This document shows positions 23,455 through 33,613 of a DNA stretch of 64,000 nucleotides, in pieces (position 1 is the first letter of the stretch; each line of letters opens with the position of its first letter). The stretch covers positions 40,981 through 104,980 of the forward strand of contig DXIO01000035.1 in the NCBI GenBank assembly GCA_019112875.1, read 5' to 3'. The notes below the pieces were generated by a model. It was given only the letters and a program-made list of their open reading frames with translations, did not search any database and had not been told where the DNA came from. A program made the position numbers and the translations under genes. The stretch comes from Candidatus Aquabacterium excrementipullorum (lineage in GTDB: Bacteria > Pseudomonadota > Gammaproteobacteria > Burkholderiales > Burkholderiaceae_C).

Positions 23455-26400
23455 TCAGCCTTCGTTGGCCGGAGTGGCCGCATGGCCACCCTTGCGTCGA
23501 AACAGCTTGTGCGTCCACTCGATCAGGTCATCCACGAAGGTGAACACCACCGGAATCACCAGCAGGCTCAGGAAGGTGGACGTGATCAGCCCACCGATCA
23601 CCACGATGGCCATCGGCGCACGGAAGCTCGGGTCCACACCAATGCCGAGGGCGATCGGCATCATGCCGGCGCCCATCGCGATGGTCGTCATGATGATGGG
23701 GCGCGCACGCTTGTGGCAGGCATCCAGGATGGCCTCCCAGCGGCCCAGTCCATGTTCCTTGCGCGCGATGATCACGTAGTCCACCAGCAGGATCGAGTTC
23801 TTGGTGGCGATGCCCATCAGCATGATCAAGCCGATCATGGACGGCATCGACAGGGCCGTCTGCGTGATGAACAAGGCCACGAAGGCGCCCGGCACCGACA
23901 GCACCAGCGCCGTCAGGATGGTGGCTGGCTGCACGAAATCCTTGAACAGCAGCACCAGCACCACGTAGATGCACATCACGCCCGTGAGCATGGCCAGGCC
24001 GAAGCTGGCGAAAAGCTCGCCCATGGCCTCGGCATCGCCCACGGTGGTGCGGATGATGCCGGGCGGCAGCGTCTGCAGGCTGGGCAGGGACAAGGCGGCC
24101 TTCTCCACCTCACCCAGGGGTTGCTGGTTGAGTTCGATCTCGAAGTTGATGTTGCGCAGGCGGTCGTAGCGGTTGATCTGTGCGGGACCGCCGTCCAGCG
24201 TGATGGCGGCCACGTTGCCCAGTGGCACCGAACCCTTCGCCCCCGGCACGGGCAGGCGTGAGATCAGCGACAGATCCTGGCGCGCACCCTCGGGCAGGCG
24301 AACCATCACGGGCACCTGCCGCTGCGACAGGTTCAGCTTGGCCAGGCCCTGGTCGTAATCACCTGCCGTGGCGATGCGCAGGGTCTCGGCGATGGACGAG
24401 GTGCTCACGCCCAGATCGGCTGCGCGGGCACTGTCGGGGCGCACGATCAGCTCGGGGCGAACCAGGCTGGCGGTGGAGGTGACACTGCCGATGCCGGGAA
24501 TGGTGCGCAGATCGCGCTCCACCACGCGGGCGTACTCGGCCAGGGCATCGCCGTCTTCACCGGCCAGCACCAGCACGTATTTCTCGGCCGAACCGCCGAA
24601 GCTGACGTTGACGCGCGTGCCGGGCAACGCTTCCAGTTCCTTGCGCAACTGGTTCTCGATGGCCTGCTTGCTCAGGCCAGGGCGGTCCTTGCGGTGCGTG
24701 AGGTTGAGCGTGAGCGTGGCCTTGCGGACCTCGGCACTGCCCTGCGGCGCGAAGGGGTCGCCGCCCGAGCTGCCACCACCCACGGCCGTGTAGACCATCT
24801 TGACGTGCTCGTTCTTCTGCACGATCTGGCGGGCGCGCTCGGCCATGTCGCGCGTCTGCTCGAAGGTGCTGCCGGGCGGCAGCGAGAGCGACACCTGCGT
24901 CTGGGAGAGGTCATCCGGCGGGATGAAGCCGGTGGGCAGGAAGCCAGCGAGCACGATGGAGCCCACCGTGAATCCGACCACGGCCAGCATCGTCCACCAG
25001 CGGTGGTCCAGACACCAGCGCGCCCAGCCCAGGTACATGCGCATCCAGCCCGGATCGGGGTGATCGCCCTTGGGCGGGCGCAGCAGGTAGGCGGCCATCA
25101 TCGGCGTGAGCATGCGCGCCACCACCAGCGAGAAGAACACGGCGATCGCCGCCGTCCAGCCGAACTGCACGAAGAACTTGCCGGGCACACCGCTCATGAA
25201 GGCCGTGGGCAGGAACACCGCGATCAGCGTGAAGGTGGTGGCGATCACGGCCAGGCCGATCTCGTCGGCGGCTTCCATCGCGGCCTGCAAGGGCGTCTTG
25301 CCCATGCGGAGGTGGCGCATGATGTTCTCGATCTCGACGATGGCGTCGTCCACCAGGATGCCGACCACCAGCGACAGCGACAGCAAGGTCACCACGTTGA
25401 TCGTGAAGCCGAAGATGTACATCACGCCGAAGGCCGGGATCACCGACAGCGGCAAGGCCGCGGCGGCCACCACGGTGGCGCGCCAGTCGCGCAGGAAGAA
25501 CCACACCACGATCACGGCCAGCACGGCGCCCTCGTAGAGCAGGTGCATGGAGCCTTCGTAGTTCTCTTCGACCGGGTCGACGAAGTTGAAGGCTTCGGTG
25601 ATGGTGATGTCGGGGTGGGCTGCCTTGAGCTGGTCGAGCGCGGCGCGCACGCTGGTGGCCACGTCGACCTCGCCGGCACCGCGCGCACGCGACACCTCGA
25701 AGCCCACGACGGGCTGGCCGTTGAGCAAGGCGGTGGAGCGCTGCTCGGCGACGGTGTCGGCCACGGTGGCGATCTGGTCCAGGCGCACGCGGCGGCCATC
25801 GCTCAGGCTGATGTCCATCGCGGCCAGCTCTTCGGCCGAATGCACAGTGGCGATGGTGCGCACCGATTGCTCGGCGCCGCCCACCTCGGCACGGCCACCC
25901 GAGGCCTCCTGCTGGATCAGGCGCAACTGGCGCGACACATCGGCCACGGTGGCATTGAGGGACAGCAGGCGGGCCGGGTCGATCTCGACGCGCACCTCGC
26001 GCGTGACACCGCCCACGCGGGCCACGGCACCCACGCCCTTGGCGGCCAGCAGCGCGCGCGTCACGTCGTTGTCGACGAACCAGGACAGGGCCTCGTCGTC
26101 CATGCGCTGGGAGGCGACCGTGTAGGTGAGGATGGGCAGGCCGGAGATGTTGACCTTGGAGACGATGGGATCGCGCAGGTCGGCGGGCAGGTCGGAGCGC
26201 ACGCGCGAGACGGCATCGCGGACATCGTCCACCGCTTCCTGCGTGGGCTTTTCAAGGCGGAACTCGACCGTGACCACGACGGCGCCGTCCTGCACCAGGG
26301 TGTAGATGTGCTTGACGGCCTGCAGCGTGGCGATGGAGTTCTCGAGCTTGCGCGCCACCTCGGTCTCAAGCTGTTCGGGCGAGGCCCCGGGCAACGAGGC

Positions 26401-26547
26401 CGTGACGGTGACCGTGGGCAGGTCGATGTCCGGGAAGTTCTGGATCTTCATGCGCTCGAAGCCCATCAGGCCCACCACCGTGAGCATGATGAACAGCAGC
26501 ACCGCCGGGATGGGGTTGCGGATGGACCAGGCCGAGACGTTCATCAT
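23455..26547 (-). CDS. Efflux RND transporter permease subunit (AcrB/HAE1 family)
   Basis: MNVSAWSIRNPIPAVLLFIMLTVVGLMGFERMKIQNFPDIDLPTVTVTASLPGASPEQLETEVARKLE...; about 1030 aa. Confidence 0.95.
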   Translation of the reverse strand: MMNVSAWSIRNPIPAVLLFIMLTVVGLMGFERMKIQNFPDIDLPTVTVTASLPGASPEQLETEVARKLENSIATLQAVKHIYTLVQDGAVVVTVEFRLEKPTQEAVDDVRDAVSRVRSDLPADLRDPIVSKVNISGLPILTYTVASQRMDDEALSWFVDNDVTRALLAAKGVGAVARVGGVTREVRVEIDPARLLSLNATVADVSRQLRLIQQEASGGRAEVGGAEQSVRTIATVHSAEELAAMDISLSDGRRVRLDQIATVADTVAEQRSTALLNGQPVVGFEVSRARGAGEVDVATSVRAALDQLKAAHPDITITEAFNFVDPVEENYEGSMHLLYEGAVLAVIVVWFFLRDWRATVVAAAALPLSVIPAFGVMYIFGFTINVVTLLSLSLVVGILVDDAIVEIENIMRHLRMGKTPLQAAMEAADEIGLAVIATTFTLIAVFLPTAFMSGVPGKFFVQFGWTAAIAVFFSLVVARMLTPMMAAYLLRPPKGDHPDPGWMRMYLGWARWCLDHRWWTMLAVVGFTVGSIVLAGFLPTGFIPPDDLSQTQVSLSLPPGSTFEQTRDMAERARQIVQKNEHVKMVYTAVGGGSSGGDPFAPQGSAEVRKATLTLNLTHRKDRPGLSKQAIENQLRKELEALPGTRVNVSFGGSAEKYVLVLAGEDGDALAEYARVVERDLRTIPGIGSVTSTASLVRPELIVRPDSARAADLGVSTSSIAETLRIATAGDYDQGLAKLNLSQRQVPVMVRLPEGARQDLSLISRLPVPGAKGSVPLGNVAAITLDGGPAQINRYDRLRNINFEIELNQQPLGEVEKAALSLPSLQTLPPGIIRTTVGDAEAMGELFASFGLAMLTGVMCIYVVLVLLFKDFVQPATILTALVLSVPGAFVALFITQTALSMPSMIGLIMLMGIATKNSILLVDYVIIARKEHGLGRWEAILDACHKRARPIIMTTIAMGAGMMPIALGIGVDPSFRAPMAIVVIGGLITSTFLSLLVIPVVFTFVDDLIEWTHKLFRRKGGHAATPANEG

Positions 26548-27743
26548 GGCTGGCCTTTCTGCGGCGCCCGGGCGCCAGAGGCGGCCGAGGCGGGCGCCGC
26601 AGGCGTGGTGGCCGGCACGACGCGCACGGTGTCGCCATCGGCCAGGAAGCCGCCGCCGGAGGCCACGATCTCGGCCTGCGCGGCAAGTCCGCGCGTGACC
26701 TCGATGCGGTCCTGCACACGGCGGCCCACGCCCACCTTCGCCTGCGTGACCTTGCTGTCACCGCCGACGATGAAGACATAGTGGAAACCATCGCGCAGCA
26801 ACACGGCCGATTGCGGCACGGTCAGGCCTTCGGCGCTGCCCAGCTCAAGCTGACCAGTGGCGAAGCTGCCCGCGCGCGCGCCAGCCTGTGCCGCGGCCTG
26901 CACGGGCAGATCGACGTAGACCAGGGCATTGCGGGTGGTGGCGTCCACCGTCGGGGCCACCATGCGCACGGTGCCCTGCATCTCGTGGCCACCCGCCGGC
27001 GTCAGGCGCACGGGCATGCCGGGCCGCACGCGCAGCAAATCGGCGGCCGGCACTTCGGCGCGCCATTCCAGGCGCTGCTGACGGATCAGGCGGAACAGCT
27101 CCTGCCCGGCCTGCACGACGGTGCCATTGGTGGCGGGGCGTGCCGAGATGACGCCATCGTCGCTGGCGACCACCTGGGTCTGCGACAGGCGCAGTTCATT
27201 GGATTGCAGCGTGGCCTTGGCCGCATCGACCTGGGCGGCTGCGGTCTTCTCGGCGGTGTAGGCACGCTGGGCTTCCTGCGCGCTCATGGCCTCGCTGGGC
27301 TGCAGCAGGCGGGCACGGTCGGCATTGGCCTTGGCCTCGCCCAGATTGGCCTCGGCCTGGGCCAGGCTGGCGCGCGCGGCGTTCACGTCGGCCTGCACGG
27401 CATCGCGCTGCAGCACGGCCAGCACCTGGCCACGCTTGACCACATCGCCCACGTTCACGCGCACCTCCACCAGGCGCAGGCCCGAGAGCTCGGGGCCGAC
27501 CACGGTTTCCTGCCAGGCCGCGATAGACCCGCTGGCCGTGACGGTGGCTGGCCAGCGCACGAGCTCGGGCCGCACGGTGGTCACGCTCAGCGCGGACTTG
27601 GGGCCGGACGAGGCATGGGCCGCGGGCTTGGCGGCGTCCTTGTCATGCGGTGCATCGCCTCCGCGTGTGGCCCACCAGACCACGCCGGCCACGATCGCGA
27701 CGCCGAGGGCGCCCAGGGCCAGCGTGTTTTTATTCATCCTCAT
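26544..27743 (-). CDS. Efflux RND transporter periplasmic adaptor subunit
   Basis: VRPELVRWPATVTASGSIAAWQETVVGPELSGLRLVEVRVNVGDVVKRGQVLAVLQRDAV...; 4-bp overlap with the permease. Confidence 0.94.
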   Translation of the reverse strand: MRMNKNTLALGALGVAIVAGVVWWATRGGDAPHDKDAAKPAAHASSGPKSALSVTTVRPELVRWPATVTASGSIAAWQETVVGPELSGLRLVEVRVNVGDVVKRGQVLAVLQRDAVQADVNAARASLAQAEANLGEAKANADRARLLQPSEAMSAQEAQRAYTAEKTAAAQVDAAKATLQSNELRLSQTQVVASDDGVISARPATNGTVVQAGQELFRLIRQQRLEWRAEVPAADLLRVRPGMPVRLTPAGGHEMQGTVRMVAPTVDATTRNALVYVDLPVQAAAQAGARAGSFATGQLELGSAEGLTVPQSAVLLRDGFHYVFIVGGDSKVTQAKVGVGRRVQDRIEVTRGLAAQAEIVASGGGFLADGDTVRVVPATTPAAPASAASGARAPQKGQP

Positions 27744-28507
27744 CGTTTCGTCCTTTGACTCTGTCTTTCCCTGGCAGCAGGCTTGGCGGGCGCATGCCCT
27801 GCCCCGGCCCGCACACGCCGTTCGTATTCCACCAAGGCCTCGCCATAACCCACCAAGCGCTCGAGCACCCGGTCCATCGCCCTTGAACCTCTGAGCAGGG
27901 TCGGCGCCAGGATCTGCATGAACTCACGGGACATGCCGTAGTCATGCACGATGGCCACCAGCGCGAAGGCCAGCTGGTGCAGGGCATCGTCGGCGCGCGC
28001 GGCGCCGGCATGCCTTGCCAGCAGGTTCACCAATCGCAGGTGGTACGGCTGTATGTGCCGCGCCATCACGTCCTTGTAGTCCGGCGTGGGCTCGACCATC
28101 TCGCGCAAATGAAGGCGCATCAGCCAGGTGGACAGCTCGTCCTGGCCCCATGGGCACAGCAGCGCCGCCATGAAGCGGCTCAGCGATTCGCGCAAGGGCA
28201 GGCCAGGCTCGTCGAACTGGTTGAAACCCTCCCCAAGGTCCTCCAGCGGTTTGCAAAGCACCGCCCGGTACAGCCCGGCCTTGTCTCCGAAATAGTAGTG
28301 GATGGAAGCCACGTTCAGCCCGGCGGCCTGGCAAATTTCCCTGGTCGAAGCCTTGGCAAAGCCCTTGTCCGAAAAGATGCGGGTGGCCTCCCACAACAGG
28401 CGGCCACGGGCACGCGCGCCTTTGTCGGACACGGCGTCATCCGGCGCAGCCTCTGGTGCTTCGCCGTGAGTGCCATCATTAAAATCAAGCGCTTGCTTAA
28501 CTTTCAT
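27740..28507 (-). CDS. TetR/AcrR family regulator, first gene of the efflux operon
   Basis: GRLLWEATRIFSDKGFAKASTREICQAAGLNVASIHYYFGDKAGLYRAVL; 4-bp overlap with the adaptor gene. Confidence 0.92.
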   Translation of the reverse strand: MKVKQALDFNDGTHGEAPEAAPDDAVSDKGARARGRLLWEATRIFSDKGFAKASTREICQAAGLNVASIHYYFGDKAGLYRAVLCKPLEDLGEGFNQFDEPGLPLRESLSRFMAALLCPWGQDELSTWLMRLHLREMVEPTPDYKDVMARHIQPYHLRLVNLLARHAGAARADDALHQLAFALVAIVHDYGMSREFMQILAPTLLRGSRAMDRVLERLVGYGEALVEYERRVRAGAGHAPAKPAARERQSQRTKR

Positions 28508-28608
28508 ATCGGCATGTTAACCCAAGCTTTCTATAGGCCGGGCTCAATCCCGCACGGCCATGCCGGGTAGGATGACCTCTTACTTTGCGTTACGGATCGA
28601 TCACGACG

Positions 28609-29487
28609 ATGCAGTTGACTGCCTGGGCCCACGACACCCGAGATGGCTTCACCCTGCGGGGCTGGTACACCCCGCCCTCTGGCAAGCCACTGATCCACTT
28701 CCTGCATGGCAATGGCTTCTGCGGCCGCACCTATGAGCCCATGCTCAAAGCATTGAGCGCCCACTTCGATCTCTGGCTCAGCGATGCCCAGGGCCATGGC
28801 GACAGCGACGCGGGCGAGCGCTTCGTGGGCTGGAACCGTTCTGCCGAACTGGCGGTGGAGGCCTTCAAGCATCACCTGCCCCTGTTCGGACACGTGCCCA
28901 CCTTCGGGCTGGGGCACAGCTTCGGCGGCGTGCTGAGCTGCCTGGTCATGGCCGACCACCCTCGCCTGTTCAAGCGCGCGGTGCTGCTGGATCCGGTGAT
29001 TTTCTCGGCGACGATGGCGCTGGGGATCACCTTGGCGGAAACCACGGGCCTGGCGCGCCATACGCCGCTGGCGCGCGCGGCCCTGCGCCGTCGTTCGCAT
29101 TGGCCCGATCGCGAGGGGGCCATGGATGGTCTGCGTGGCAGAGGCACCTACAAGGGATGGCGTGAAGACGCCTTGCAGGCCTTCGTCGATCATGCGCTCA
29201 AGGACGCGCCCGATGGCGGCGTGGCACTCAAGTGCAGCCCGACGCTTGAAGCGGCCATCTTCAGCTCGGCGCCCGTGGGGCTGTGGTCGTCGCTGCGCCG
29301 TGTGCACACGCCCACGCGGTTGATCCATGCACGGCACACCTTTCCCTTCGTGGTGTCGTCGGCGGCGCTCTGGTCTTCCAGCAACCGCGCCGTGACAGTG
29401 GGACAGATGGACGGCGGCCACTGCTTCATGCAGGAGCATCCGGAGGACACGGCCGAGCAGGTTCGTGCATTCTTGCTCGGAGAATGA
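28609..29487 (+). CDS. Alpha/beta hydrolase
   Basis: LIHFLHGNGFCGRTYEPMLKALSAHFDLWLSDAQGHGDSD...GLGHSFGGVLSC. Confidence 0.85.
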   Translation: MQLTAWAHDTRDGFTLRGWYTPPSGKPLIHFLHGNGFCGRTYEPMLKALSAHFDLWLSDAQGHGDSDAGERFVGWNRSAELAVEAFKHHLPLFGHVPTFGLGHSFGGVLSCLVMADHPRLFKRAVLLDPVIFSATMALGITLAETTGLARHTPLARAALRRRSHWPDREGAMDGLRGRGTYKGWREDALQAFVDHALKDAPDGGVALKCSPTLEAAIFSSAPVGLWSSLRRVHTPTRLIHARHTFPFVVSSAALWSSSNRAVTVGQMDGGHCFMQEHPEDTAEQVRAFLLGE

Positions 29488-29689
29488 CGAAGCAACGAGC
29501 GAGGACACCCTGCTCGGCTGGCTGAGCGTTTTTGAGGCGCATTTGATGCAGCACCGAACCTGCAGCCAGCCGCCAGCAACGCGTGGCCCAGCGCCTGACA
29601 TCGGGGTCGCCCGCGGATGCCGGACCGCAAGCACGACGCCCACCTCGCACGCCCATCCCCGTCATCTCCCGTTCCAGGAACCATCGCCC

Positions 29690-30136
29690 ATGACGACCGA
29701 CATCACCCGAGAACAACTGCTGGCTCGCCAGCCGCAGGACGACCTCCGCGATGGCCTGAGCACACCATCCGGCACGCTGCGTCCGGAACTGGCGGGCATG
29801 CCCGCCTTCGCGGTCGCTACCCAACTGGGCGAGGCCGTGGCCTCGCCCCAGGAAGTGGCGCTGACCTTGGAGATGCTCAAGCAGGTGTTGGGTGCTTTGG
29901 AGGGCGATGGCACGCCGGCCGGCGAACGCTTCGTGGCGGCCGTACGCGAAGCGCTGGACCACGTGGCGCGCCTGCTGTCCAAGGCCAACAACATCGTGCT
30001 CGATGGCTGGCTTGAAGATTGCGCGCCTTTCATCAAGACGGAAGCCGACATCCGCGCCTTCCTCGCGATGTTCCAGGCGGTGCTGCAGCAATACACCGCT
30101 TTGCAAGCAGTGAAACCTTCTGGCGAGTCGGATTGA
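29690..30136 (+). CDS. Hypothetical protein, 148 aa
   Basis: Open frame from ATG 29690 with natural protein-like composition; no family recognised. Confidence 0.6.
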   Translation: MTTDITREQLLARQPQDDLRDGLSTPSGTLRPELAGMPAFAVATQLGEAVASPQEVALTLEMLKQVLGALEGDGTPAGERFVAAVREALDHVARLLSKANNIVLDGWLEDCAPFIKTEADIRAFLAMFQAVLQQYTALQAVKPSGESD

Positions 30137-30300
30137 CAGCCTCGGAGGGCGGGACAGCGTCTGGTGCCACCTTTTGAGGCAAGCCAATCCTCTTCCCAGG
30201 GGAAAACGCAGTTCCCCCACCCTTCTCCCGCCTTTCCTCACAAAGTTATCCACAACATCGGTGGACAACTCTGGGGCGTGGGGCGAAACGTGTGCTCCGC

Positions 30301-30519
30301 TCAGTGAGGCGTTTTCGGCGGGGCCCGACCCTGGTCATTGTTCGCGCCAGGGCCGCCCTGGGTGTCGCCATCGGGCTGGCCGGAGATGATGCCGGCCTTG
30401 CCCGAGGCGCCATAGCCCTCGCTGACGTTCTCTTGCGCGGTATCCACCGCCTCTTCATTGGGACCGCGGCTGACCTTGTCGGCGTTCTGGCGGGTGTCCT
30501 TCGATGGTGTGATGCCCAT
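30301..30519 (-). CDS. Hypothetical small disordered protein, 72 aa
   Basis: MGITPSKDTRQNADKVSRGPNEEAVDTAQENVSEGYGASGKAGIISGQPDGDTQGGPG...; gagcgaac upstream of the start. Confidence 0.5.
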   Translation of the reverse strand: MGITPSKDTRQNADKVSRGPNEEAVDTAQENVSEGYGASGKAGIISGQPDGDTQGGPGANNDQGRAPPKTPH

Positions 30520-30738
30520 GGTTCGCTCCTTGCGTCGGGGCACCGGCCTCGGCGCCCTCCTGCCTGCCTCCGGCAATCCAGGTGCCGGGCCCTGGCGACG
30601 GCTGCCGCCTGTCGAGTGCGGTACATGGGTTTGAACGGGCCAAGCACCGGTCCGCGCACCAAGCGCGACACGCCTGGGTATCGCGCATGGCGCGTTCAAT
30701 GACACGGCCGGCCCACCACGGGCTTCACATCACAGGCA

Positions 30739-32121
30739 TCAGCCAAGGCCTGGCTGCGGCAGTGTCAATACAGCCTCCAACCCGCCGCCGTCCCTGTGGC
30801 GCAAGGTCAGCCGCCCCCCGATCGCCTGCGCCAGCCGCTGCGCGATGGCCAGACCCAGCCCGCTGCCGCCTGTGTCCGCATTGCGCGAGGCTTCGAGCCG
30901 CACGAAAGGCTCGGTGATCCGCGCCAACTGGTCCGCCGGCACGCCCGGCCCGCGGTCCCGCACGGCGATGTGCACCACCGTCGCACCATCCTGCGTCTGG
31001 GTCTGAGCGTATACCTCGGCCGCCCCCGCGAACTTCAGCGCGTTGTCGACCAGGTTGCCCACGATGCGCTGCACAGCCAGCGGGCGTGTGGTCAACACCA
31101 GCGTGGCCGGGGCGTCGAGGCTCACCGCCCGGCCGGCATCGGTGTAGTCGCACACCAGGCCGTCCAGCAACGCATGCAGTTCCACCGGGCAGGCAGGCTC
31201 GGCGCTGGCGTGCACCGTGCGCGCGTAGGCGAGACCCTCTTCCACCAAGCGCTGCATGCCCAGCAAGTCGGCCTGGAACTTGTCGCGAAGGGAATGGTCG
31301 GCCAGCGCCTCGGTGCGCAGGCGCAGGCGGGTGATGGGTGTCTGCAGATCGTGCGAGATGGCGGCCAGCAGTTGCAGGCGCTCGGCCATGTGCTCGCGGA
31401 TGCGCGCCTGCATGGCCTGGAAGGCGGCATGCGCGCGGCGCACTTCGTCAGGCGCCTTGGCATCGTCGGGCGGCAAGACATCGGACTGCGGGTCGGCGCC
31501 CAGGCGGTCGGCGGCCTGCACCAGTTGCGCCAGCGGCCGCGTGGCCAAGCGTACAGCCCAGGCGACGCATGCGCCCAGCACGGTCAGTTGCGCCAGCAGC
31601 AAGGCGGCATTGGCAAGGCTCACGCCGCGCAGGGGCGGGGCCAGGTGCACGGACAGTGGGGTGCCATCGGCCAACTTCAGCCGGAACACGGCACCTCGTT
31701 CACCTTCGGGTTGCACGGCCTGCACACGGCTGTCGCCCAGGCGCTGGCGCAGTTCCACCGCCAGGCCCTGGGCCATGGCGGATGGCTCGACGCCCGAGGC
31801 CACCGCAGCAGCAGGCTCATCACCCAAGGCCAGACGGTAGTTGGGCCGTGACAGCGGCGCCAGCCACGCAACCCGCTCGGCCACCGGCAGGCGGTCCAGC
31901 ACGCCCACCGACGAGGCGAGGTCTCGGGCCACGTAGGCGCGCATCATCGTGTCGGCCAGCCCCTGACGCTCGCGCATGATCGAGGCCAGCGACAGGCCAT
32001 AGGCCAGCGCCAGGCCGCCCAGGAGGATCAGCGCGATGCGCCAGCCCAGGGTGCTGGGCCACCATCCTCGCCGGCTTTGCTCATCGGCCTCGGGCAAGGC
32101 TTGTGAAGCGAGCGCGCTCAT
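30739..32121 (-). CDS. Sensor histidine kinase, EnvZ-like
   Basis: HAMP-like region, AISHDLQTPITRLRLRTEAL (H box), NLVDNALKFA (N box), DRGPGVP, GGSGLGLAIAQRLAQAIGG. Confidence 0.93.
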   Translation of the reverse strand: MSALASQALPEADEQSRRGWWPSTLGWRIALILLGGLALAYGLSLASIMRERQGLADTMMRAYVARDLASSVGVLDRLPVAERVAWLAPLSRPNYRLALGDEPAAAVASGVEPSAMAQGLAVELRQRLGDSRVQAVQPEGERGAVFRLKLADGTPLSVHLAPPLRGVSLANAALLLAQLTVLGACVAWAVRLATRPLAQLVQAADRLGADPQSDVLPPDDAKAPDEVRRAHAAFQAMQARIREHMAERLQLLAAISHDLQTPITRLRLRTEALADHSLRDKFQADLLGMQRLVEEGLAYARTVHASAEPACPVELHALLDGLVCDYTDAGRAVSLDAPATLVLTTRPLAVQRIVGNLVDNALKFAGAAEVYAQTQTQDGATVVHIAVRDRGPGVPADQLARITEPFVRLEASRNADTGGSGLGLAIAQRLAQAIGGRLTLRHRDGGGLEAVLTLPQPGLG

Positions 32122-32858
32122 GCCGACAGCCCCCGGGACTCGACCTCGGCGCAGAACACATAGCCCTCGCTGCGCACGGTCTTGATGTAGCGGGGCTCGC
32201 GCGATTCGTCGCGCAGGCGGCGGCGCAGCCGGCTGATCAACAGGTCGATGGAGCGGTCCAGCGGGTCGGCGTCGCGGCCCTGGGTCAGGTTGAGCAACTG
32301 GTCGCGCGTGAGCACGCGCTGCGGGTGCTCGATCAGCACCGTCAGCAGCCGGTACTCACCGCCGGTGAGCGGCACCACCGTGCCCTGGGCGTCCACCAGA
32401 TGGCGCGCGGTGGTGTCCAGCCGCCAGTCGCCGAAGGCCAGCTCCTTCGCGCCCGGCGCCTGGCGCAGGTTGGGCGGCAGCATGCGCGTGCGGCGCAGCA
32501 CGGCGCGGATGCGGGCCAGCAGCTCGCGCGTGGCGAAGGGCTTGGCCAGGTAATCGTCGGCGCCCATCTCCAGGCCGAGCACGCGGTCGGCCTCGTCGCC
32601 GCGCGCCGTGAGCATCAGCACGGGGATGTGCGCCTCGCCGCGCGCGCGCAGGTCGCGGCACAGCGACAGGCCATCCTCGCCGGGCAGCATCAGGTCCAGC
32701 ACGACCAGGTCGATGCGGTGGCCAGCCAGCACCTGGCGCATCTCGCGCCCGTTCGCGGCGGTGCTGACACGGTAGCCGCTGGCCTCCAGGTAGTCGCGCA
32801 GCAGCCCCAACGTGGGTCGGTCGTCGTCGACCAGCAGCAGGTGATCGGGTGTGTCCAT
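32118..32858 (-). CDS. OmpR family response regulator
   Basis: HLLLVDDDRPTLGLLRDYLEASGYRV...LVVLDLMLPGEDG...LMLTARGDEADRVLGLEMGADDYLAKPF...; 4-bp overlap with the kinase gene. Confidence 0.94.
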   Translation of the reverse strand: MDTPDHLLLVDDDRPTLGLLRDYLEASGYRVSTAANGREMRQVLAGHRIDLVVLDLMLPGEDGLSLCRDLRARGEAHIPVLMLTARGDEADRVLGLEMGADDYLAKPFATRELLARIRAVLRRTRMLPPNLRQAPGAKELAFGDWRLDTTARHLVDAQGTVVPLTGGEYRLLTVLIEHPQRVLTRDQLLNLTQGRDADPLDRSIDLLISRLRRRLRDESREPRYIKTVRSEGYVFCAEVESRGLSA

Positions 32859-33049
32859 GGGCGCTACCTTAAGCGCTGCGCGTCGCATGGCGAAGGCTGG
32901 CATCCACCAGGCCCCGGGATTTTTGTATCGCAGTTTGTCTGGGGCGGCGCCAGACACGGCAGCTTGCCAAACCAGGGCCAACGGGACAAACGCCCGACAC
33001 GCCCGCCGGCTGCAATGAAGGCTCCTCCAACCGATCCGCAGGAGCCTCC

Positions 33050-33613
33050 ATGACCCAGCATCCCTTCACCCCTTCACGGCAGCGCCTGCTGTCACGGCGC
33101 ACCGCGCTGCGCGTGTCAGCCGCTGTCTGCATCGCACCGCTGGCCGGTGGCGCCGCCATGGCCCAGGCCACCCAGCCCGCCCCAAGCCCGGGCGGCCGCT
33201 GGATCTCCGCCAACGGCAATGTGGAGGTGGACATCGCCCATTGCGGGGCAGCCTGGTGCGGCACGATCACGCGCGTGCTGGGCCAGCAGTCCATGAGCCG
33301 ACCCGGCGAGGTGATGACGCCGGTGGACACCCGCCCCGCCGTGGGCATGACCATCCTCAAGGACTTCGTGGCGGACGAGACCGACACGGCCAGCGGCCCG
33401 CCGGCCGGCTGGCACGGCCATATCTACAACCGCGAGAACGGCAAGACCTACCGCTGCCTGATGTCGCTGGACGCTTCGGGCGGGCTGGTGCTGCGCCCTT
33501 ATGTGGGCCTGCCCATCTTCGGGCGCACGCAGGTGTGGCGTCGCCCGGACACTACGGCCACCGACACGGCAGGCGTCACCAGGCCAATCGCGCCCAAGGA
33601 GGCCCAGCCATGA
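33050..33613 (+). CDS. DUF2147-like secreted protein
   Basis: Signal-like N-terminus; GRWISANGNVEVDIAHCGAAWCGTITRVLG...GHIYNRENGKTYRCLMSLDASGGLVLRPYVGLPIFGRTQVWRR. Confidence 0.85.
   Translation: MTQHPFTPSRQRLLSRRTALRVSAAVCIAPLAGGAAMAQATQPAPSPGGRWISANGNVEVDIAHCGAAWCGTITRVLGQQSMSRPGEVMTPVDTRPAVGMTILKDFVADETDTASGPPAGWHGHIYNRENGKTYRCLMSLDASGGLVLRPYVGLPIFGRTQVWRRPDTTATDTAGVTRPIAPKEAQP

Noticed and set aside
24694-26781. 695-aa plus-strand ORF
   Set aside because: Antisense to the RND permease; HGQRD-rich shadow translation
30246-30254. Chromosomal origin
   Set aside because: Only one strong DnaA box, no dnaA/dnaN/gidA neighbourhood
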